Assembly (NCBI GenBank): GCA_025267735.1
Contig: CM046303.1
Location: 37,213,380-37,277,379, forward strand
Direction of reading: 5' to 3'
Length of the DNA: 64,000 nt
DNA from: Mactra quadrangularis
Taxonomy: Eukaryota > Mollusca > Bivalvia > Venerida > Mactridae
The notes under the pieces were generated by a model. The model saw only the letters and a list, made by a program, of their open reading frames with translations, was not told where the DNA came from and searched no databases. The position numbers and the translations under genes are program-made. Each line of letters starts with the position of its first letter. The first letter of the stretch is position 1. Below, piece after piece: positions 53,991 to 61,535 of this stretch.

Positions 53991-55207
53991 TAACAAATAC
54001 TGCTTCGTTTTGCCTTGCCTACAATTCGACAGTATTCCAAATGGTCTGGTCGCATTTCAAGCGTTTGAATGAGTGTCCTAACCGTGTTCTCTTTAACGCA
54101 AATGTATACACCGTATCCACTTTTTATGGCAACACCGAATCATTTCTTACGGAAAATCTTCACCGGGGCAAATATCTCAACCGTTGCTTAGACAAAACCG
54201 AAAGTAGGCATGTTTTGATATAACAAAACAAATTAGAACTTGTACAATTTGTAATTATAATTTCATGCTTATACACTATCTCCCAATCGTATTTACAACC
54301 CGCTAAGTGTCGTACTTACGGCGATTTTATCAAAAGAATACACTCTCTCGGTTCAAATTTGTCAAACAGTCATTCGTCAACTTTGGTGGCTTTAACTCAC
54401 ATAAATCCTGTGTGACATGTCAGATGAGTACACCCGCCCTTTAGTTTATATATTTACGGATCAAATGAAACTTTATAACGCGTTTAGGCCAGAATATTTC
54501 TCAAAATATCATCGTTTCACGATCTAGACAGTGCGTTTGTCATCATATAATCATTTCCCAGAGTTATAAGTGGCGTGCAGTACATAGGAAAGAACCTGTG
54601 CTGGACAATATAAAAGTAACTTCAAATTAAATCACTCTGATGTATTAGCTAATTAGCTCAAGGAAACGGCTTAAAATAGCTTAAGAATAGCTTAAAAACA
54701 ACGCACAAACAACACGCAAACTGTTAATCACAAATGAGGCTATTTTAATTACTATTTACACACAATTAAATTACACTAAGACATAAACTATATATATGAT
54801 GTTATTAATCACACACATAATAATTTATAATAATAATGATTACATTTCTTCTTATGGTCCGTTTTGTCCCGACAATGGTCCGTTTTGTCCCGAGGAGGAC
54901 ACAGTATAGCTTAAAAACAACGCACAAACAACACGAAAACTGTTAATCACTATTGAGGCTATTTTAATTACTATTTACACACAATTTAATTATACTAAGA
55001 CATAAAAGATATGTATAATGTTATTAATCACACAATTAATAATTTATAATAATAACGATTACATTTCTTCTTATGGTCCGTTTTGTCCCGACAATGGTCC
55101 GTTTTGTCCCGACTATGGTCCGTTTTGTCCCACAAATATGGTCCGTTTCGTCCCTACTTTGGTCCGTTTTGGCATGGTCCGTTTCGTCTCATGGTCCGTT
55201 TTGTCCC

Positions 55208-56427
55208 GGTACCACTAAAACCTGAATTGCTAACAAAATCCATGTCAAAAACTACATTTATAACCATTAGATCTATGTTAAACACAAAGGCAAGGGAAAC
55301 CAGCCTGTTTTCAGCTACTTAAACATGGCTTGCAGTTAAAAAAAACCAGTCTGAGTCGTGGACAGTACATTTTAGAAATTTCAAGGGGGGGTCCAGACCC
55401 TCCTGAAACCCCCCCCCTTCGCTAGATCCATCTATGGTCATGGACTCTATAGTTCAAACAAAAAAACAAAACACTGTTTATAATAACAATGCAATAAACT
55501 AATCCACGACGAGGGACGCTTAGGATGACAATAACATAAACATGTGATTTGTTTTACGATTGTCATACGTGTTGGTGTAATGGAAAAGATTTTTACCATT
55601 ACAAGCATGATACCAAAATATGGTAGTATCCATCATGCTAATTTTATTAAAATGAATTACACACATTTTATACTTTTCTTGCAAGAGATTCAAAATGAGA
55701 AATATTTTGTACACCTTAATTTTTTTACTACGCGATATATTTTATAATGATAATAACCGTTTCCATGAAAAAATATAACATTTTCTTTTTCATAATGTAA
55801 CAATTTCAGTTTATGAAGTTTAGGTTAAATTCTAATTATTCAACTAAATATTATCAATAAATGATATTTATTTTATGTTTAACTTATATGTTATTTATTT
55901 CGATGTTTCCCGCTCATCAAGTCAAATTGACTTGTCTATTGACAACAGGTGCACGGGCACTTGTTCACACCTCTTAAAAGACACTGAGATGGTCCGCCAC
56001 GTGCAGGATTCACGAGCCAGTGCCGGATCCAGAAGGACTGAAAGTGGGGGGCACGAATAGGGTGGGTTCGGGTCTTTGGGAGGGGTACCCCCTCCCGTGA
56101 TATGGATTTTTTTTTATTTTTCGCATGTGAAAGGTGCAAATCTGAGCACTTTTAAACACACTTAAACAGATGAAATGAGACAGCAGTAGTGTAGAACAGG
56201 GGGTTCGCAGAATAACAATGCGTATAGAATAACTTTTTTTTAGTTTTTGATCCAAGGGAGAGTAATCTCACTGATGTTACGTTTAACTATCACGGAGTTG
56301 TCTTTCTTGTTTTATGTCTGATTTTAATGTTTGAACACGAGCGACGACGGTTAAACCATTAAAAAGCGGATGATCAACGCGTGGCACTCATTTCTTCTTA
56401 GAGCTTCACTCGCGTTAGAATGAAAAT
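55208..56427. other. Region left of the Polinton genes
   Basis: No gene seen. A GGATCCAG / GGGGGGCACG repeat end at 56020-56100 and C- and G-rich runs at 55385-55425 are transposon-like. The Polinton left terminus and its TIR should lie here, but cannot be placed without the right end for comparison. Confidence 0.5.
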
Positions 56428-57534
56428 ATGGAAGACGCGGAGAAAAAACAGATTTTGGAGCGTTATTATTTCACCACCAAAAATCCCGCTGCTTTTGCCG
56501 GTGCTCAGAAATTGTTCAACGTTCTAGATAAGAAGTATCCTGGAACATTTACCGTGAAATTTATACAGCAGTGGCTAAATGATCAAGATGCTTATTCTCT
56601 GCAGAAGTCGAGAAGACATAGATTCAAGACGGCCAGCGTGCGAGTCTCTGGAATAGGTGAACAATTAGATATTGATTTGTTGTCTATGGTCAATTTAGCC
56701 GAGGACAACGACGGCGTTCGATTCCTCCTGTGCGCTATAGACATACTCTCCAGACAGCTGTGGGTGCAACCGTTAAAAAACAAGACTGCCAAAGTCGTAT
56801 TAAGCGCCATGAAAGACATCCTGCGAGACATTTCTCCCACGAAAATTATGAAAATTCGCGCGGATAAAGGGAGCGAGTTTTCAAACCAGTGGTTTAAAAA
56901 GTATATGAAGGAGGAGAACATTTATTTTTTCACTACCAATAATCCGCCAAAAAGCAATTACGTTGAGAGAGTGCAAAGGACTTTGAAAGAAAAGTTGTAC
57001 AGAATGATGAGACATCAAAGGACCTATCGATACATCGACGACTTGCAGAACGTAGTGGACAGTTACAACGCAACCCCACATCGCAGTTTGAATGGTTTAT
57101 CACCGAACGACGTGAACAAAGATAATGAAGCTGACGTGTGGGCGCAAGTGTATCTCAAAAAGTCAAAAGGAAAACCGAAACCCGAATTTAAATTCAAAAT
57201 AGGAGATCTCGCGCGCATCAGTTTTATGAAACAGCCGTTTCAACGTGCCTATCAAGAGCAGTACACTACCGAAGTGTTTAAAGTGGTGGGCAGATTATTG
57301 AAACAAGGCATTCCCATGTACAAATTGATCGATTTGAAGGGCGAGCGCATCGTTGGATTGTTTTACGACGCTGAACTTCAAAAGGTGAATAAGGATGAAA
57401 ACAGTTTGTGGTTTATCGAGCGTATTTTAAAAAAACGGAAGCGAAACAAAAAATTACAGTATTTCGTTGAATGGCAGGGATTCCCAAAAACATTTAATAG
57501 TTGGGTGGATGCGGATGATGTCAAAGACGTGTAG
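56428..57534 (+). CDS. INT: Polinton integrase (retroviral-type, with chromodomain)
   Basis: Predicted to insert the element's DNA into host chromosomes. It has 368 residues. The N-terminal ~70 residues end in QQWLNDQDAYSLQK, as in Polinton integrases, and lack a clear HHCC zinc finger. The RNase H-like core has candidate catalytic residues D83 (DIDLLSM), D146 (IRADKGSEF) and E180 (NYVERVQRTLK), the last two 33 residues apart. It is followed by SYNATPHRSLNGLSP, typical of this integrase group. The C-terminus (about 328-365) is a chromodomain with FIERILKKR, YFVEWQGFP and NSWV, which may steer insertion to marked chromatin. It is the first gene of the plus-strand set, ending 17 bp before the next ORF. 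No break is seen. A retroviral or Ginger origin is less likely given its neighbours. Confidence 0.93.
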   Translation: MEDAEKKQILERYYFTTKNPAAFAGAQKLFNVLDKKYPGTFTVKFIQQWLNDQDAYSLQKSRRHRFKTASVRVSGIGEQLDIDLLSMVNLAEDNDGVRFLLCAIDILSRQLWVQPLKNKTAKVVLSAMKDILRDISPTKIMKIRADKGSEFSNQWFKKYMKEENIYFFTTNNPPKSNYVERVQRTLKEKLYRMMRHQRTYRYIDDLQNVVDSYNATPHRSLNGLSPNDVNKDNEADVWAQVYLKKSKGKPKPEFKFKIGDLARISFMKQPFQRAYQEQYTTEVFKVVGRLLKQGIPMYKLIDLKGERIVGLFYDAELQKVNKDENSLWFIERILKKRKRNKKLQYFVEWQGFPKTFNSWVDADDVKDV

Positions 57535-57551
57535 ACTAGTACGACATAAAC

Positions 57552-57998
57552 ATGGATAGATATCTTTATATTAACAGTGATGACAGCAACGATTATTTTA
57601 CTGATAACCAGACTTATCGGTTTAAAGTTCATTTGAACTTGCCGTTGACGTTGCATGGACACTGGAAAGTTGCGCTGATGGAATTTTATGTTGCGGATAA
57701 AACCAAGACGAGTGCAACTTCTAAATCTAAAACCGAGAATCAAGATTTATACATTTACAGCGATCTATGTAAAGAAAGCATCGTACATGGTTCAGAACAA
57801 CCGCTGTTGAGACGGGTGGAGAAAAATAAAAAAGACGGCTGGGACTATTTGTTCGATGCGCCATACTACATTCCCGTTAAAAAGCAAGAACTTCGTGAGT
57901 TTATCATCTATATAAAAGGAGCGGATGGTTCATACGCGACACATTTGAAAGAGCCTGCACACTTAACACTTCACTTGAAGCAGTATCCGTTTTATTAA
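57552..57998 (+). CDS. Small capsid-type protein (candidate penton/minor capsid)
   Basis: It has 148 residues. It starts with MDRYLYINSDDSNDYFTDN and then VHLNLPLTLHGHWKVALMEF, a beta-rich 'leucine-Pro-Leu ... Gly-x-Trp' pattern that I associate with single jelly-roll minor capsid proteins of Polinton-like elements. The rest is beta-prone with no Cys pairs and no membrane segment. It ends one base before the next ATG. Its place between integrase and the basic protein, upstream of the major capsid gene, supports a virion role. The assignment is from pattern and position, not an alignment. Confidence 0.6.
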   Translation: MDRYLYINSDDSNDYFTDNQTYRFKVHLNLPLTLHGHWKVALMEFYVADKTKTSATSKSKTENQDLYIYSDLCKESIVHGSEQPLLRRVEKNKKDGWDYLFDAPYYIPVKKQELREFIIYIKGADGSYATHLKEPAHLTLHLKQYPFY

Positions 57999-57999
57999 G

Positions 58000-58431
58000 A
58001 TGAAATTGTACGTGCCTAATCCGCAAAAGTGGGTCGAATTTTTCGATCGAGTTAGCAGCGGACAAACGACATTGAACCAATCAGGTGGCGGTAGACGACA
58101 ATCTATCTACCCCGTTGTCGAATCAAAAGCTGCAGAAGACAAAACGTTCCCTATAAAAGCGGTGTTACCGGCCGAACAGACCACTGCACAGGCTAAATCG
58201 GAGTTGGAGAGGGAGGATATAAATCCAACAACAGTAGCGAATATGTTTCAGTCTTCCAACGGACGGCGACGAAGTGGGACAAAACGCAAGAGATCTTCAA
58301 AAAAATCTCATAAAGGTGTCAAACGTCAGCGTGGTAGTGGTAAAAAGAAATCTTATTCAAAGAAACGTAGTGGAAAACAGAATAAAACGTCTAGACGCAG
58401 TCGAGTAAAGGACATATTTGAAATTAAATAA
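58000..58431 (+). CDS. Basic core-like protein
   Basis: It has 143 residues. The first ~20 ([18 protein letters not shown]) form an amphipathic, tryptophan-containing head. The middle has [19 protein letters not shown]. The last ~55 residues are a Lys/Arg/Ser/Gly-rich tail ([19 protein letters not shown] and more). Adenovirus-like core proteins that coat viral DNA share this layout, so a DNA-condensing or capsid-cementing role is inferred. It starts one base after the previous stop and ends two bases before the major capsid ATG. Confidence 0.6.
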   Translation: MKLYVPNPQKWVEFFDRVSSGQTTLNQSGGGRRQSIYPVVESKAAEDKTFPIKAVLPAEQTTAQAKSELEREDINPTTVANMFQSSNGRRRSGTKRKRSSKKSHKGVKRQRGSGKKKSYSKKRSGKQNKTSRRSRVKDIFEIK

Positions 58432-58433
58432 CA

Positions 58434-59981
58434 ATGTCGATGTTCAACGAAGAGAATTTTAAGGAAGGATTAGTGTCGGAATTAGCTTTGTTCGACCTGC
58501 CGAGCACACAAACGAGCGTTACGGATGTGTATTACGATGAAATTCGACCACTTTCTCAGGTGTCGGATGATAGTCCGTTCGAGTTTAAAATCAGCGGACA
58601 AAATTCTATGGATTATCTCGACTTGAAAAATTCGCAGATTTACGTCAGATGTAAAGTGGAAAAAACGGACGGCACGGCTCTTCCAGGAGTGGGAACTTCT
58701 ATGAAAGTCGGACCCGCCAACTTGTTTCTTCAAGCATTGTTTTCGACGACTGAAGTCACTTTACAGAACAAAGCTACCATCACTTGTAATTATAATCCGT
58801 ACAGAGCCTACATCAACGCTCTTTTAAACTTCGGGTCCGAAGCCATTCAAAGTCAACTGACCACACAGTTATTCTTGCAAGATGACGCTGATAGTCCAGG
58901 AGTGACAGATCCTCAAGGGGCAAACAGCGCACTTTATGAGCGAGCTGTATTGATCGCCGAATCTAAACACATCGATTTACAAGGACCCATTTTTCACGAC
59001 CTTTTTTCGATGTCAAGATATTTGCTAAATCAAGTGGACGTAAAAATCAAAATGTATAGAAGTTCTATGAATTTCTGTCTGTTAACGGGAGATGCTAACG
59101 ACTACAGAGTGAACATCGAAGATATCTACATTTTGGCTAAGAAGATACGAGTGAATCCTGCCGTCATTTACGGTCATTCAAAGATTTTGGAAAAGCAAAA
59201 TGCGCTCTATCCATACAATAAAGTGGAAGTGAAATCAGTGAGCATCGCAACAGGTTCTACCAATTACACTTGGGAAAACATGTTTCAAGGAAGGCGACCC
59301 AACAAAATCATTTTGGGATTTGTGAAAAGCAAAGCAGTGAGCGGCGATTACAAAACCAACCCGTTTAATTTCGAGAACTGTGCCATTCAACAAATTGCTG
59401 TGTATTGCGATGGATTGCCTGTGGGTGGAAATCCGCTAAAATTGGATTTTGATGCAGCGGGTGGTACCACGTTCATGCGTGCCTATACCAATTTACTCAT
59501 ATCCAATGGCAAGTGGAGACAAGACGAAGGCAATCTCTTAGATAGAGATCACTATGTAAACGGCTCAACATTGTTCGTCTTCCAGTTAGAGCCCGACTTC
59601 TCACAGCACGGCGAGTACCTGTCGTTGGTGAAAACAGGCAATGTTCGTCTGGATGTGGTGTTCAAGACTCCATTATCGGGTAAGACATATTTTGTTCACC
59701 TTATTGTTGTATTCATTTTCACTACTTTTTCTCTAAAATTAAATATCTCTTTGCAAAACACATTTTCTCAAATTTGGTATCTCTTTGCAAAACACCTTTA
59801 GATTTAATATCTTTCCTACAATGGTTAATCATCTAGACGTGTGTAGATATAGTCGTGCTTGTACAAGGTAAATTTAAACTCAATAATGTTATATCTTTCA
59901 GAACCCATGAGTTGCATCGCTTACAGCGAAGGACCTGGTTATTTTGAAATCAACCGTGAAAGAGATATCATCATTCCATAA
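58434..59981 (+). CDS. MCP: Polinton major capsid protein, two exons
   Basis: Predicted double jelly-roll capsid protein of about 441 residues. The first ~80 residues carry [20 protein letters not shown] and the region [20 protein letters not shown]; later come [30 protein letters not shown] and [12 protein letters not shown]. These patterns characterise a large invertebrate Polinton capsid family, often auto-annotated as F54H12.2-like. The frame continues to a stop at 59799-59801, but a GGTAAGA donor at 59680 and a TTTCAG acceptor at 59900-59901 define a 222-bp intron. The second exon (59902-59981) restores a family-like C-terminus with a Glu-Pro ... Tyr-x-Glu pattern. The unspliced form would instead end in a hydrophobic 40-residue tail. 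The spliced stop TAA (59979-59981) shares its last A with the protease ATG. Confidence 0.85.
59680..59901 (+). other. Predicted intron in Polinton capsid gene
   Basis: 222 bp, AT-rich, GT-AG, phase 1. It contains a direct repeat of TATCTCTTTGCAAAACAC (about 59742 and 59779). Confidence 0.75.
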
Positions 59982-60502
59982 TGGATACCTCACAGTTACA
60001 GTGCATGATTGATTGCGATCCCATATTGAACAAACGAGTGATTGGTGTGTTCGCTGCGGATAGACTACCGATTGAACTTCCACCGATCCCCTTTGGATTC
60101 ATTGCTAATACTGACATTCGATCTAAACCTGGTCGCCACTGGTGCGCATTTTTCAGCGATGCGCGTGGACATGTAGACTTTTTTGATAGTTATGGAAGAT
60201 CAGCGAATGATAACAGTGTTTACTTTCAGCGATGGTTGAATAAAAATGCAGATAGTGCTCGTATTAATCACATACAAATTCAAAGTGATTCATCGAAAAT
60301 ATGCGGACTGTATTGCATACTGTTTCTTCATCATAGACTATCCGGATATTCTTACCAGGATTTTTTGAATATGTTTGATGCAAATGCTTTAGATGTTAAT
60401 GACATGTTTGTTCTTAATTTTATGATAAATGCGTACAACCAATGTGTTTCAAATAAATGTGAAACTAATCAAACATGTACGTCTTTGATACAACATTTAT
60501 AA
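59981..60502 (+). CDS. PRO: Adenain-like cysteine protease
   Basis: It has 173 residues, close to the ~200 of the adenovirus protease family (C5), which matures capsid proteins. Candidate catalytic residues sit in family order: H53 (GRHWCAFF), D69 (FFDSYG), Q101 (IQSDSSKICGLYC) and C108. The start ATG at 59981 overlaps the spliced capsid stop as TAATG. There is no signal peptide or membrane segment. The last ~25 residues contain three cysteines. It is the final plus-strand gene; an AATAAA follows at 60535. Confidence 0.9.
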   Translation: MDTSQLQCMIDCDPILNKRVIGVFAADRLPIELPPIPFGFIANTDIRSKPGRHWCAFFSDARGHVDFFDSYGRSANDNSVYFQRWLNKNADSARINHIQIQSDSSKICGLYCILFLHHRLSGYSYQDFLNMFDANALDVNDMFVLNFMINAYNQCVSNKCETNQTCTSLIQHL

Positions 60503-60627
60503 CAATATTTAATCATATATAATCATATATAATCAATAAAACGTAAAAACACAATAATGTTTGTTATATTTTATTTCTACGCTAATATATATTTAATTGT
60601 AATGATAAAATATGAATAGATACGATA
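60503..60627. terminator. Convergent 3'-end region with poly(A) signals on both strands
   Basis: AATAAA at 60535-60540 serves the protease side; TTTATT at 60570-60575 is AATAAA for the polymerase strand. AATCATATAT is repeated in tandem at 60510-60535. Confidence 0.6.
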
Positions 60628-61535
60628 TCAAACATCATCAATATATTGGCAGGGAGTTACAGTTAATCCATTAAGTTCGAATGATTGTTCATGTAATGCA
60701 CGTAAGCCTACAGCACGTTCTGATAAAAAATCAGACACTTGCGTGATAGAGACTTCAGATTGATTAGTCGCATGCACATCATCATCATCGATATATTGGC
60801 AGGGAATTACAGTTAATCCATTAAGCGTGAAGGATTGTTCATGTAATGCATGTAAGCCTACAGCACGTTCTGATGAAATATCAGACACTTGCGCGATAGA
60901 GACTTCAGATTGATTAGTCGCATGCATAATGTCCTCAGTCATTACAGTGTCAGTTTCTGTTTGCTCACTATCAGTGTTTGAATCATTGTTAATTTTATAA
61001 TGTCCATAGGCATAACTTTCCACTGCATTTAGCAAGTAACGTTTATCATCGAAAGCTGATAATCCAGTTTTTTGAATTGTTTCTCCAAAAAGTTGATGTT
61101 TATGGCTTCGCAATGAATTCATCGAAGACACCAGACGTGTCTCACTGAAAAGAACATTTTTGTAATGCTCGTGCTTCAATTCTTTTTTCACTGTCACTTT
61201 CGAAATACCCTTCGCGCGTTTTTCCTCTTTATTGTCACATACAAAACTGTACATTTTGGATCTCAATCCCACAAATTCTGATATGGGTTTGCCGTTGGTC
61301 TCATCCTTCATTTTTCCTAACGCTTTTTTGTTTCGATCGTTATGTAGAAAGTGCTCATTAGGGTAATCTGAGGTATCGAAAAAGTCAATAGAAGTTTTCA
61401 TGTCCTCATAGATGTCATTGGTTTCACAGAAGAAGAGAACGCTATCTGTATCCGTCATCTGCAGTTGCGCGCTGTTTTTATACTTCCGTTTGACATAATT
61501 GTACCAGAAGTCGTACATCAAGCTTTTACTCAAGT
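60628..61535 (-). CDS. POLB: POLB exon 3
   Basis: Acceptor TATTTCAG in phase 1. Codes LSKSLMYDFWYNYVK, the catalytic TDTDSVLF and GLRSKMYSF, then a Ser/Thr/Glu-rich stretch and the tandem 50-residue repeat before TGA (60630-60628). Confidence 0.9.

Larger units (their letters stand above)
51927..55207. mobile_element. Fold-back element with tandem GGACAAAACGGACCAT ends
   Basis: The outer termini (51927-52072 and 55065-55207) are inverted copies of about 145 bp built of seven or eight ACGGACCAT units. Inner arms (52755-53196 and 54071-54511) are inverted copies at roughly 85% identity by eye, with a further pair at 52652-52672 and 54513-54537. The right side also holds a direct ~219-bp duplication (54680-54900 and 54905-55120). 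Flanking ACTAAAAC followed by GAATT on both sides may be an imperfect target duplication. The central loop is about 870 bp. Confidence 0.8.

Noticed and set aside
55018..55322. ORFs of repeated GPFCPD / SVLSR words
   Set aside because: They are translations of the GGTCCGTTTTGTCCC terminal array of the fold-back element.
55380..55430. Polinton left terminus near the poly-C/poly-G runs
   Set aside because: Without the right terminus there is no way to identify the TIR; the runs resemble another dispersed repeat seen near 51300.
56428..57534. Endogenous retrovirus or Ty3/Gypsy integrase
   Set aside because: No gag, reverse transcriptase or LTR nearby. Neighbours are capsid, adenain-like protease and family B polymerase, which define Polintons.
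57378..57743. 121-codon minus-strand ORF across the integrase end
   Set aside because: Antisense shadow of two real genes.
58434..59801. Major capsid protein ending at the unspliced stop
   Set aside because: The last 40 residues lose family resemblance and become hydrophobic exactly after a GGTAAGA site; the second exon restores the pattern.
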